Shown here: positions 44,095-52,495 of the stretch, piece by piece | Layout: each line of letters opens with the position of its first letter | Position numbering within the stretch: the stretch's first letter is position 1 | Source: JASGDC01 sp047606545 | Lineage (GTDB): Bacteria; Actinomycetota; Actinomycetes; Actinomycetales; Micrococcaceae | DNA: 64,000 bases | Direction: 5' to 3' | NCBI GenBank assembly: GCA_047606545.1 | Contig: JASGEI010000010.1 | Span: 1-64,000, forward strand | The notes under the pieces: generated by a model | The model's database searches: none | What the model was told of the DNA's origin: nothing | The model's input: only the letters and a program-made list of their open reading frames with translations | Position numbers and translations under genes: made by a program

Positions 44095-44604
44095 ATGTTC
44101 AATATTGTTTTTCATGAACCTGAAATTCCAGGTAATAGTGGCAGTACCATTCGATTAGCCGCAGTAACAGGCGCAAAACTACATCTAGTAGAACCTCTTG
44201 GTTTCGACATGGATGAAAAGAAAGTTAAGCGTGCCGGTCTGGACTATCACGACATGGCTTCTTTAACTATCCATAAAAATATTGATGATTTGTTTAACGA
44301 ACTTTCGGACAATAGAGTTTATGCCTTCAGCGGTAGTGGCACTGAAAACTATGCTGATATTGATTTTCAGCCAGGTGATATCTTACTTTTTGGCAAGGAG
44401 TCAGTAGGACTAGATAAAGAAATTATGGAACATCCACGAGTTACAAAAGTAGTGCGTATCCCGATGATTGCCAAAGCTCGTTCTTTAAATTTAGCTACTT
44501 CAGCTGCATTAGTAACTTATGAGGCTTGGCGTCAAAATGGCTTTAAGGGTGCAATTGATGAAGTTTTGGAAACGTCACAAACTTTTAACTACCCTAACCA
44601 ATAA
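44095..44604 (+). CDS. trmL: tRNA (cytidine/uridine-2'-O-)-methyltransferase TrmL
   Basis: This 169-residue SPOUT methyltransferase modifies the wobble ribose of certain tRNA-Leu. The three SPOUT motifs are clear: EIPGNSGSTIRLAA near residue 10, DILLFGKESVGLD near 95, and the knot segment VRIPMIAKARSLNLATSAALVTYEAWRQ near 120-150. The minimal length and motif wording match TrmL (YibK) rather than TrmH. Its stop is three bases from the convergent etfA stop. Its known substrate class includes tRNA-Leu(UAA), the type of the unusual tRNA at 22 kb. Confidence 0.93.
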   Translation: MFNIVFHEPEIPGNSGSTIRLAAVTGAKLHLVEPLGFDMDEKKVKRAGLDYHDMASLTIHKNIDDLFNELSDNRVYAFSGSGTENYADIDFQPGDILLFGKESVGLDKEIMEHPRVTKVVRIPMIAKARSLNLATSAALVTYEAWRQNGFKGAIDEVLETSQTFNYPNQ

Positions 44605-44607
44605 ACC

Positions 44608-45552
44608 TTATGTACCTTTACGTTTTTTAATTTCTTCAGTAATTTTTGGTAGCACTTCATGCAAATCCCCAATGATTCCAAAATCTGCGATTTCAAATAC
44701 TAATGCATCAGGGTCTGAATTAATTGCTATGATATTTTCTGAAGTTTGCATTCCAGACTTCTGCTGAATAGCTCCTGAAATACCTGCAGAAATATATAGT
44801 TTAGGTGAGACAGTGACACCTGTTTGTCCTACTTGAGTATCATGTGCAATCCAACCTTCATCAGTAGCCGCCCTAGTAGAACCGACTGCAGCACCTAAAG
44901 TATCTGCTAACTCTTCAATTGCACTGAAATCGCCTCCCGTACCGTGGCCACCAGCAACGACAATATCTGCTTCAGTAAGTTCTGGTCGCTCAGTAACAGG
45001 CTTTTCGGTAACTTCGATAATTTTAGTCTGTGGTTTTGTAAGTTCTACTGCACCAAGTTTTACAATTTCTGGTTTACTTTCCTGCTTCTTTGCTTCACAA
45101 GCATTTTTTTTAGCCAGAATAATAACTACATCACTAGTTACCTTAGTAGTAACTGCATACCTTCCAGCAAATGAAGCATGGATTGCAGTCAAATTATCTG
45201 CTAAGGTTACTACTTTACTCAAAATTCCAGCTTCCAATTTCATTGCAACTCGTGCAGCGATTTCAGCATTAGCCAGAGTTTGAGTAAATAAAATCGCGTT
45301 AAAGCCCTCAGCTTTAACTAGCTCAGCAATACTCGTCGCGTATGCATCTACTACCACTTTTTGTGCAGTTACTTCAGTTGCATCGTAAATTACGTCCGCG
45401 CCGTATTTCGCACTTTCTTCAATAATTGCGTTAGTTGCAGTTGCGGTGTATAGTGCTGCAACTCCTTGAGCTTTTGCATAACTTAATAGTTCTTTTGCTC
45501 CGTGTTTTAAACCAGTATCTGCTGCATCAATTACCACTAAAATATTCTTCAC
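44608..45552 (-). CDS. etfA: Electron transfer flavoprotein alpha subunit
   Basis: EtfA (314 residues) carries FAD and passes electrons between dehydrogenases and the quinone pool. The N-terminal domain is the adenine-nucleotide-fold half. The C-terminal FAD signature is seen in VGSTRAATDEGWIAHDTQVGQTG followed by VSPKLYISAGISGAIQ near 255-275. The start is GTG with AGGA upstream. It follows etfB by ten bases. No acyl-CoA dehydrogenase or ETF-quinone oxidoreductase gene is in this window. Confidence 0.94.
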   Translation of the reverse strand: MKNILVVIDAADTGLKHGAKELLSYAKAQGVAALYTATATNAIIEESAKYGADVIYDATEVTAQKVVVDAYATSIAELVKAEGFNAILFTQTLANAEIAARVAMKLEAGILSKVVTLADNLTAIHASFAGRYAVTTKVTSDVVIILAKKNACEAKKQESKPEIVKLGAVELTKPQTKIIEVTEKPVTERPELTEADIVVAGGHGTGGDFSAIEELADTLGAAVGSTRAATDEGWIAHDTQVGQTGVTVSPKLYISAGISGAIQQKSGMQTSENIIAINSDPDALVFEIADFGIIGDLHEVLPKITEEIKKRKGT

Positions 45553-45562
45553 TATGCCTGTC

Positions 45563-46327
45563 CTATATCAAATTACGCTGTTCTAAAAAGTCTACTAACT
45601 GGCTAGCAGCTGTATCACTATCTTTGATAATTTCGCCTGCTTCTCGATCAACTCGTTGTTGCATATCAACAACTTCTGAATACGACTCTGGTGCTTTATG
45701 CAATTCGATATCAGCAAGACTGAATTTATTAATTTCTTTTTTCTTAGCAGCTAAAATACTCTTAAAGTTTGGGTAACGTGGTGTATTACTTTGATCAGTC
45801 ACTGACACTATTGCCGGTAAAGTAGCTTCCACAGTTTCGCTGTGATTTTCTAAATCACGGCGTGCTGTTAACTTAGCATCTACTAATGAAACTTCTGAAA
45901 CAAGGGTTACTTGATTCCAAGCCAATACCTCAGCAAGCATACTTGGCACTAGTGAAGTCTCTGCGTCAGTAGATGCCATCCCAGTAATGACTATATCTAC
46001 ATCGCCAATTTTATTAATTGCTGCTGCTAATGCTTTTGCAGTTGCAATAGTATCTGAACCAGCAAGGGTTGAGTCAGTTAAATGCACACCTGAGTCAATA
46101 CCCATTTGTAAAGCCTTTTTGACAGCATTTACGGCTTTCTCTGGCCCCATAGTCAAGGCGATAGTCTCAACATCATCATGTTTTTCTTTTAAAATTAATG
46201 CCTGTTCAATTGCATATTCGTCAAGTTCTGAAAGTACGCTTTCCGAACGATCTACTACTTTATCTTCGGTAAAATTTTGCTCGAATTGTGCATCAGGCAC
46301 AAACTTAACTAAAGAGACAATTTTCAT
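45563..46327 (-). CDS. etfB: Electron transfer flavoprotein beta subunit
   Basis: EtfB (254 residues) binds AMP (or FAD in bifurcating types) and pairs with EtfA. Family motifs are SELDEYAIEQALILKE near residue 34, DTIATAKALAAAI near 92 and the partner-recognition loop region AETSLVPSMLAEVL near 122. The start overlaps the htrA stop (TAATG), so the three genes form one operon. The sequence alone does not tell a bifurcating from a classical ETF. Confidence 0.93.
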   Translation of the reverse strand: MKIVSLVKFVPDAQFEQNFTEDKVVDRSESVLSELDEYAIEQALILKEKHDDVETIALTMGPEKAVNAVKKALQMGIDSGVHLTDSTLAGSDTIATAKALAAAINKIGDVDIVITGMASTDAETSLVPSMLAEVLAWNQVTLVSEVSLVDAKLTARRDLENHSETVEATLPAIVSVTDQSNTPRYPNFKSILAAKKKEINKFSLADIELHKAPESYSEVVDMQQRVDREAGEIIKDSDTAASQLVDFLEQRNLI

Positions 46328-47556
46328 TACTTATTTTCTCCTACTGTGACAGTAGTTTTTTGCTCTTTACCATCACGTTTAAATTCTACTTCTACTTTAC
46401 TACCTGGTGCAGTAGCACGAACAATTGCTGAAAGGTCACCAGATTCTGCAATTTCTTTATCCCCAAATTTGGTAATAATGTCACCTTTTTTGAAACCAGC
46501 CTGCTCCATTGGGCTACCTTTAGTCACTTCTTGTAACTGAGCACCATCACTAAATGAAGCTGTCTTTTCATTTCCACCGGCAGGGTGTGAAGTTATAGAT
46601 ACACCCAAATAACCATGGGTAGCCTTACCATTTTTAATAATATCGTTTGCAACTCGTTGCACATTTTCAGATGGAATTGCAAAACTTACTCCGATATTTC
46701 CATTAGTCTGTGTCTCACTACCGGTCGCAGATGCAATTGCCACATTAATACCGATTAACTTACCATCTTCATCTAATAAAGCACCTCCTGAATTACCAGG
46801 ATTAATTGCTGCATCTGTCTGAATCACATTTAAAGCTATTGTACTACCAGAATCTTGACTAGTAGAACCATCAGGTAGTTGGAACTTAAACGGTTCTTGT
46901 TGGCTCTGTTCATTTTCTTGATCTTTATCACTTTGCTGATCTTGCTTGCTTGAAGATTCTTCCGGATCTGAAGACTGAACTGTGATTGTGCGGTTTAACG
47001 AACTTATAATACCATCAGTAACTGACTCGCTAAGCCCTAATGGAGCTCCAATCGCAACTGCAGTTTGCCCAACAGCGAGTTTATCAGAATCTGCAAATTC
47101 AATAGCTGGTAACTTAGCATTATCTATTTTGATTACTGCCAAATCTGAAGTTGGGTCCTTACCGACAACTTTCGCTGAATATACGTCACCGTTACTATCT
47201 TTAACTTGAATATTGGGGTTTAAAACCTGTCCATCTACTGTTACTACATGGTTATTAGTAATAATATCCCCTTGGTCATCAATAACTACACCAGAACCAC
47301 TACCCGACTGCGAATCACCAACTACTCCTACTGTTACTACGCTTGAAAGTGCTTTGGCAGCAACTGCACTAACTTTGTCGCTGTTCTTTTCACTTCCACT
47401 TAGACCTACACTAGTCGTAGTAGATTTAGTTAGAGAATTACTAGCCGCCATATGGTTTTGGTATGCAATATTGCCTCCAGTTGCAATACCACCGCCTAAA
47501 ATAGCACACAATACTAACGGTAAAACTTTAGCACGATTGTTATTTATAGGCTCCAT
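46327..47556 (-). CDS. htrA: HtrA/DegP-like trypsin-type protease with PDZ domain
   Basis: This 409-residue membrane-anchored protease cleans up misfolded envelope proteins. One N-terminal helix (about 10-32) precedes the protease domain. The triad is His in IITNNHVV near 95, Asp in TSDLAVIKID near 137 and Ser in NPGNSGGALLDEDG near 253. A polar Ser/Gln/Asp-rich insertion (about 193-232) interrupts the domain. One PDZ domain follows (about 300-400, HGYLGVSI and KGSPMEQAGFKKGDII). GGAGGAG lies before the ATG. It heads the operon with etfBA. Confidence 0.94.
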   Translation of the reverse strand: MEPINNNRAKVLPLVLCAILGGGIATGGNIAYQNHMAASNSLTKSTTTSVGLSGSEKNSDKVSAVAAKALSSVVTVGVVGDSQSGSGSGVVIDDQGDIITNNHVVTVDGQVLNPNIQVKDSNGDVYSAKVVGKDPTSDLAVIKIDNAKLPAIEFADSDKLAVGQTAVAIGAPLGLSESVTDGIISSLNRTITVQSSDPEESSSKQDQQSDKDQENEQSQQEPFKFQLPDGSTSQDSGSTIALNVIQTDAAINPGNSGGALLDEDGKLIGINVAIASATGSETQTNGNIGVSFAIPSENVQRVANDIIKNGKATHGYLGVSITSHPAGGNEKTASFSDGAQLQEVTKGSPMEQAGFKKGDIITKFGDKEIAESGDLSAIVRATAPGSKVEVEFKRDGKEQKTTVTVGENK

Positions 47557-47726
47557 ATATACTCCTCCATATTGATACTACTACCCTGAACTATAAAACT
47601 GAACTTTAAAATAATTTTGACTGTGAATATACTGAAAAACTTAGCTAAAGTATTCTTTAATTACCTATTAAAAGCTAAAGTTATAAACAAGATAAGTGTA
47701 AGCTCTATTTCAGTTGGTATTAATTA

Positions 47727-49712
47727 ATGTTTAGAAAAAATATAAAAAAAGCAGTTGCAACTGGTGCAATAGCAACAGTTTCGTTATTTGCTTTTGCTCC
47801 GATTGCTGCGACTGCGGAATCCCCTATTACCCTTAAGGGAAATATGCTGATTGACCAGTCAGGGGTACTAACTTCTGCTCAACAGCAAGAAATTGAAGCT
47901 GCCCAAAGTAAACTTTATAAAAAACAGGGCATTAATCTTGTTGTTGTTTACGTAGACGATTTTTCTAATCCAAGCACTGCTGATGCTTGGGGTGAAGAAG
48001 TTGCAAATATGAATAGCTTCGGCACCAAAGACGTATTACTAAGTGTCGCAACTAAAACTCACCAAGCAAATCTAAACACTTCAAATCAATTAATGTCTTC
48101 AAATACTCGTGACGAACTCGTTCAAGAGGTAGCAATTCCAGAACTTAAACAAGGTGATTATGCACAAGCAGCTTTAGGTATTGCTGATGATTTAACTAAG
48201 CATGGTGGCTCTAGTGCCGGCGATTCTGGAGCAGCACCACTTGGTTTATTAGTAGCAGCAGGAGCAGGTAGCTACTACTATCTCCGTAAACGTCGTAGCA
48301 CGCAGCAACAGCTTGAATCTGGTAAAACTGCTGGCAATAAATCAGGTCTAGCTGCACTTTCCACTGAGGAACTCGGCAAAAAAGCTGGAGCATTATTAGT
48401 GCAGACTGACGATGCAGTTAAAACTAGCCAACAAGAACTTGGTTTTGCTGAAGCATCATATGATGAAAAATCCGTAGCACCATTTAAAAAAGCTTTGCAA
48501 GAAGCACAAGATCATTTGGATGCTTCTTTCAAATTACAAGCCAGCCTTGAAGGCTATGACGGTGAACAAACTCCTGACGCACAAAAACGTAGAGCTTATG
48601 TAGATATAATTCACCGTTGTGAAGCGGCTAATAAAACTCTTAACGAACAAGTAGAATCTTTCAATGAACTTCGTAAGCTAGAGAGTAATATTCCAGATGC
48701 TATTACCAGTATCAATGAAGCAGCTATGAAATTAGGTCCAAAGCTTAAAGGTGCTGCTAGTGTACTAGAACGCCTAGAAAAGAAATATAAGCCTAGTGCT
48801 TATGAATCCGTCAAAGATAATGTAACTCAAGCTGAAGATCGTTTAGCTTTCGTTGGCAGTGCAGTTGAAGCTGCCAAAACTAAAGTGTCGCAACACGATA
48901 ACGGTCAAGCTGCTGTAGCAGTCCGAGCTGCTGAAGATGCAATTTTACAGGCACAGACACTTACTAAATCAGTTACCTCACTTGAAGACGATTTAGATAA
49001 TGCAAATGCTCGTTTACAACAAGCACTTAATGAAGTAGATCTTGATTTAGCTGAAGCAAGAGCAAATGTAGCTAGTTCACCACAGAGCACTCCAGAACTT
49101 CCAGGGGCAATTGCTCGTGCAGAAACAACAGTTTCTCAAGTTAAAGACCATATGACTAGCGGGAAGATTGATCCAATAGGCGTTTTGCGTTCTTTGCAAG
49201 AAGCAGAAAGCAACTTAGAAGATAAGTTAAACGAAGTTCGTGATCAGCAGCAGCAAGCACAACGTGCTACACAACAGCTTGATCAAGTTACTATGAGTGC
49301 ACAAACTCAAATTCAAGCTGTGACTGATTATATCCATGCTCGTCGTGGAGGCGTGGGCCCAAATGCCCGCACTTCCCTAGCAGAAGCACAGCGTTATCTT
49401 GATGCCTCATTACAAGTCGCACAATCAGACCCAACTGCTGCACTACAATATGCACGTCAAGCAGAAGCTGCGGCTGCCCAAGCCAATCAACTAGCACAGC
49501 AGGATGTTCAAGGTTTCGGCATGCAAGGTTATGGCAACCGTGGTGGCTTTGGCAATGGTTTAGGTGGCGCGGTTCTTGGTGGCATACTAATAAATAGCAT
49601 CCTTAATAGTGGCCAAGGCGGCGGCAATGACGACTTATTTGGAGGCGGCGGCGGTTTTGGAGGCGGCTTCGGCGGCTTTGATGACCGTGGTGGCTCTGGC
49701 GGACTATTCTAA
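47727..49712 (+). CDS. TPM domain-containing membrane protein with long coiled coil
   Basis: This 661-residue protein has a signal peptide (about 1-32, ending AATAES). An external TPM domain (about 35-155, with LIDQSGVLTSAQQQEIEAAQ and INLVVVYVDDF) and one membrane helix (about 172-188, then RKRRS) follow. Next comes a cytoplasmic coiled-coil region of some 370 residues rich in Gln, Ala and Glu, and a Gly-rich end with FGGGFGGFDDRGG. TPM proteins are linked to photosystem repair or envelope phosphatase-like roles; here it is just upstream of pspA, suggesting envelope-stress sensing or scaffolding. Confidence 0.85.
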   Translation: MFRKNIKKAVATGAIATVSLFAFAPIAATAESPITLKGNMLIDQSGVLTSAQQQEIEAAQSKLYKKQGINLVVVYVDDFSNPSTADAWGEEVANMNSFGTKDVLLSVATKTHQANLNTSNQLMSSNTRDELVQEVAIPELKQGDYAQAALGIADDLTKHGGSSAGDSGAAPLGLLVAAGAGSYYYLRKRRSTQQQLESGKTAGNKSGLAALSTEELGKKAGALLVQTDDAVKTSQQELGFAEASYDEKSVAPFKKALQEAQDHLDASFKLQASLEGYDGEQTPDAQKRRAYVDIIHRCEAANKTLNEQVESFNELRKLESNIPDAITSINEAAMKLGPKLKGAASVLERLEKKYKPSAYESVKDNVTQAEDRLAFVGSAVEAAKTKVSQHDNGQAAVAVRAAEDAILQAQTLTKSVTSLEDDLDNANARLQQALNEVDLDLAEARANVASSPQSTPELPGAIARAETTVSQVKDHMTSGKIDPIGVLRSLQEAESNLEDKLNEVRDQQQQAQRATQQLDQVTMSAQTQIQAVTDYIHARRGGVGPNARTSLAEAQRYLDASLQVAQSDPTAALQYARQAEAAAAQANQLAQQDVQGFGMQGYGNRGGFGNGLGGAVLGGILINSILNSGQGGGNDDLFGGGGGFGGGFGGFDDRGGSGGLF

Positions 49713-49790
49713 ATAAAATAGTAAAAGAACACAAAACTGTATTATTCTATTAATAATGAGCTTTTTAAAATTGGAAGGAACTAAATAATC

Positions 49791-50708
49791 ATGGCTAAGC
49801 AATCAATCTTTGGGCGTGTGGCTCAGCTAGCTAAAGCTAATATTAACAATCTACTTGACTCAGCTGAAGATCCACAGAAAATGATCGACCAGCTTATCCG
49901 CGACTACACTAACAATATAGCTGAAGCAGAGAAATCAATTGCACAGACAATTGGTGGCCTGCGAATGCAAGAACAAGATTACAATGAAGACGTACGTGCT
50001 TCTAATGAATGGGGCCAGAAAGCACTTGCAGCTTCACAGCGCGCGGACCAGTTCCGTCAGCAAGGCAACCCAAACGATGCTGAGAAATTTGACAATCTAG
50101 CCAAGATTGCGATTCAACGTCAGATGACTGCTGAAAAAGATGCCCGTGCAGCAGAGCCAAACATTCAAATGCAACGTGAAGTCGTAGAAAAGCTTAAGAA
50201 TGGTTTGAGCACTATGAAGTTCAAGTTAGAAGATCTTAAGAAGAAGCGTGATGATTTAGTTGCTCGTCAACGTAATGCTACTACTCAGGCACAGCTACAA
50301 AATTCTGTTAAAGCAATTGACATTATGGACCCTACTAGCGATATTAACCGCTTCGAAGAGAAGGTTCGTCAGCAAGAAGCTGAAGTTCGTGGACAGGCTG
50401 AAATTGCTAACGTAAGTCTAGAATCACAATTTGGTGAACTAGAAGATCTTGGTGAACAGAGTGAAGTTGAAGCTCGTCTAGCTGAGCTTAAAGCTGGAAG
50501 CTCTGGAGCACTAACTGGTGGCTCTGCGGAACGCAAGAGTATTGAAGCTAACATCTCCCCAGATATGTCTGAGGAAGATTTTGATTCCCACCTAGCAGAT
50601 GCTGGTGAAGAGACTGAGCTAACTCCAGAATACGATGCAGCAGAAACTGAAGATGTTACTAACCTTGATGACATTACAGATGCTGAAACAGTTTCTAAGA
50701 AACACTAA
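49791..50708 (+). CDS. pspA: PspA/IM30 family membrane-stress protein
   Basis: This 305-residue protein belongs to the ESCRT-III-like PspA/Vipp1 family that coats and stabilises damaged membrane. It starts with the amphipathic helix region SIFGRVAQLAKANINNLLDSAEDPQKMIDQLIRDY. The long coiled-coil hairpin covers about 30-225. The acidic C-terminal tail (about 230-305) is longer than in E. coli PspA. GGAAGGA precedes the ATG. It follows the TPM gene by 78 bases and ends in a strong terminator. Confidence 0.95.
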   Translation: MAKQSIFGRVAQLAKANINNLLDSAEDPQKMIDQLIRDYTNNIAEAEKSIAQTIGGLRMQEQDYNEDVRASNEWGQKALAASQRADQFRQQGNPNDAEKFDNLAKIAIQRQMTAEKDARAAEPNIQMQREVVEKLKNGLSTMKFKLEDLKKKRDDLVARQRNATTQAQLQNSVKAIDIMDPTSDINRFEEKVRQQEAEVRGQAEIANVSLESQFGELEDLGEQSEVEARLAELKAGSSGALTGGSAERKSIEANISPDMSEEDFDSHLADAGEETELTPEYDAAETEDVTNLDDITDAETVSKKH

Positions 50709-50724
50709 TACTTAAAACAAGCAT

Positions 50725-50759
50725 AAAAATAGGGCCGCTACGGAAGTGGCCCTATTTTT
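50725..50759 (+). terminator. Terminator of pspA
   Basis: A 15-bp stem (50725-50739 with 50745-50759, one G-T pair) has a five-base loop and T5 at its end. The A/T mirror ends let it act in both directions, but the next minus-strand gene ends farther right. Confidence 0.88.
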
Positions 50760-50824
50760 ATATGTAAGAGAAATAATAATGAAATACACAACCTAAGAAA
50801 GGTTAGCGTAATCCATGAGTTTGA

Positions 50825-51121
50825 TTAAGCTATTCTAAGCTCAACCTCACGCATTTTGTTAATCACTTGATTCATTACTTTGGAAATCTGATAGATATTA
50901 TTACGATCAACTTTATGCACATCTTCCCAAAGTCGCTTATCTTCCTCATACTCCCAAGCATCCTTACCTTTACGTTGCTTACGTGCAACGTCCATATAGT
51001 AAGTTGAGAGTTTCATTGCATAACGACGAAGGATGTTGTACAAAGATGTCGGGTTTTCCTTAGCACTAGAAGCCACGTACGGCTCCACGCTCTGGATTAC
51101 CTTTTGCTTTTTCTTGCTCAT
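50825..51121 (-). CDS. Small unknown charged helical protein
   Basis: This 98-residue product is rich in Lys, Glu and Tyr and likely all helical. It starts MSKKKQKVIQSVEPYV and contains LYNILRRYAMKLSTYYMDVARKQRKG. GGGTGAT stands three bases before the ATG, and the frame is intact. I recognise no family. It marks the left side of the accessory-looking block. Confidence 0.55.
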   Translation of the reverse strand: MSKKKQKVIQSVEPYVASSAKENPTSLYNILRRYAMKLSTYYMDVARKQRKGKDAWEYEEDKRLWEDVHKVDRNNIYQISKVMNQVINKMREVELRIA

Positions 51122-51288
51122 ATAATCACCCTACTTTCCAAGGTTTAGAGTTAAGTGAAAATAACCTTAAGGTACGCCACTATTCTAAAGAATAATGACT
51201 ACTAAAATATATAGTCCGAAAGTATGAGTTTTTATTACAAACAAACTGGAAGTTTCCGCAAAATTAAAAAATTCCTTAACCCTACTGC

Positions 51289-51294
51289 CATAAT
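51289..51294 (+). promoter_or_regulatory. -10 box before the methyltransferase remnant
   Basis: CATAAT ends six bases before the ATG at 51301, the same leaderless spacing as for uppS, galT and trmL. The promoter seems intact although the gene is truncated. Confidence 0.4.
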
Positions 51295-51300
51295 AAAAGT

Positions 51301-51594
51301 ATGGAAGATTACCGGAACCATAACAATTCCTATCATCCTTGGATCATTAAAATAGCAAAGGAAAAGCAACCTAGCAAAGTGTTAGATGTCGGCTGTGGTG
51401 ATGGTTTGTTACCACAAAAATTAGCACCATTTGCAAAAAGTGTTATCGCAATTGAGCCAGATAAAAATATTTTCCTTAAAGCCGAAGAACACTTAGAAAA
51501 TATAAGCAATGTCACATTAATACAAGAAAACTTTCAGGATTTTGCTAGTAAAACTACGGACAAATTTGAGGTAAGTAAATTTGTCACTTCCTGA
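51301..51594 (+). pseudogene. Truncated class I SAM-dependent methyltransferase
   Basis: The 97 codons encode the first half of a Rossmann-fold methyltransferase: YHPWIIKIAKEKQPSKVLDVGCGDGLLPQKL with SAM motif I near residue 27 and AIEPDKNIFLKAEEHL (motif II) near 60. The frame stops soon after FQDFASKTTDKFEV, where motif IV would follow; relatives are about 200 residues. The downstream gene converges right after it, so the 3' half seems deleted. Confidence 0.7.
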
Positions 51595-51627
51595 TACTAA
51601 AACTTGGAAAAATTAAAAGCAGTCGAA

Positions 51628-52212
51628 TTAAGAAATCTGCTTGATAACCTTAGCTGGGTTACCAACTGCAACGGAGTTAGCAGGAACATCCTTAGTAACT
51701 ACTGAGCCAGCACCAATCACAGAATTCTCACCAATAATCACTCCAGGACAAACCACTACTCCACCGCCGAGCCAAACATTGTCCTCAAGCACAATCGGTT
51801 GAGCAGCCTCCACCTTATCTTTACGCATTTGTGGATCAAGCGGGTGCATAGGAGTTAAAAGCTGGACATTAGGTCCAATTTGGCAATCATCACCAATAGT
51901 AATATTAACTACATCAAGAGCAACCAGATTATAGTTAATAAAAACACTATCTCCAATATGAATATTCTCACCATAATCTACAAACAATGGCGGCCGCACA
52001 AAAACATCAGAACCAACAGAACCTAACAACTCCGTTAATATTGGCTTAGCTTTATCCCAATCTTCTGCAAAAACCTTCTGGTATTCATCAGCAAGTTTCC
52101 CAGCCTGCTTCATAATACGTTCACTGTCTGGATAATCAGCAATATACAAATCCCCTGCAAGCATCCGCTCACGGTTAGTACGAGTATCTCCAGCAAAATA
52201 ATCTTTTTTCAT
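51628..52212 (-). CDS. maa: Maltose/galactoside O-acetyltransferase family protein
   Basis: This 194-residue left-handed beta-helix enzyme moves acetyl from acetyl-CoA to a sugar. The Mac domain (RERMLAGDLYIADYPD, about 14-30) and hexapeptide repeats (IHIGDSVFINYNLVALD, ITIGDDCQIGPNV, VWLGGGVVVCPGVIIGENSVIGAGSVVTKDVP) are clear, and the catalytic His lies in LLTPMHPLDP near 117. The sugar is not known. TAGTCT six bases before the ATG suggests a leaderless message. Distance from the maltose genes at 9-14 kb argues against a shared role. Confidence 0.92.
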   Translation of the reverse strand: MKKDYFAGDTRTNRERMLAGDLYIADYPDSERIMKQAGKLADEYQKVFAEDWDKAKPILTELLGSVGSDVFVRPPLFVDYGENIHIGDSVFINYNLVALDVVNITIGDDCQIGPNVQLLTPMHPLDPQMRKDKVEAAQPIVLEDNVWLGGGVVVCPGVIIGENSVIGAGSVVTKDVPANSVAVGNPAKVIKQIS

Positions 52213-52218
52213 GCGATA

Positions 52219-52224
52219 AGACTA
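52219..52224 (-). promoter_or_regulatory. -10 box of a probable leaderless maa promoter
   Basis: TAGTCT on the minus strand ends six bases before the ATG at 52212. The same hexamer at the same distance precedes galM. Confidence 0.45.
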
Positions 52225-52249
52225 TCATTTATCACAAATAGAAACTAAG

Positions 52250-52450
52250 CAATCCTCTTACGCATTGCATAGTTAATAAATCCAATAACTTTGCCTTAAA
52301 CTTCAGCAGTATGAGTTTTAACTGTGATACGTTTTGATGCCAAACTTCAGTGTCACTGCCCGACTTCAACCAAGCTTGTACTTGTTCTGGAAAATAGTCT
52401 TTAGAGTTTGATTGTTTTACATCTTTATAGAATATTCCTTGAGCTTCATT
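52250..52450 (-). pseudogene. GNAT acetyltransferase remnant with internal deletion
   Basis: The DNA aligns by eye with two separate parts of the intact GNAT gene at 55449-55919. The stretch near 52255-52285 matches its 3' end (TTACGCATTGCATA shared). The stretch from about 52288 to 52450 matches its 5' half (ACTTTGCCT, AGTATGAGTTTTAAC, AATAGTCTTTAGAGTT against their counterparts). About 200 bases between them are missing and in-frame stops are present. It is a decayed paralog. Confidence 0.7.
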
Positions 52451-52495
52451 AGACTAACCCTCTACAATAACAACTTGTCGGCTTGCACTTATTTT

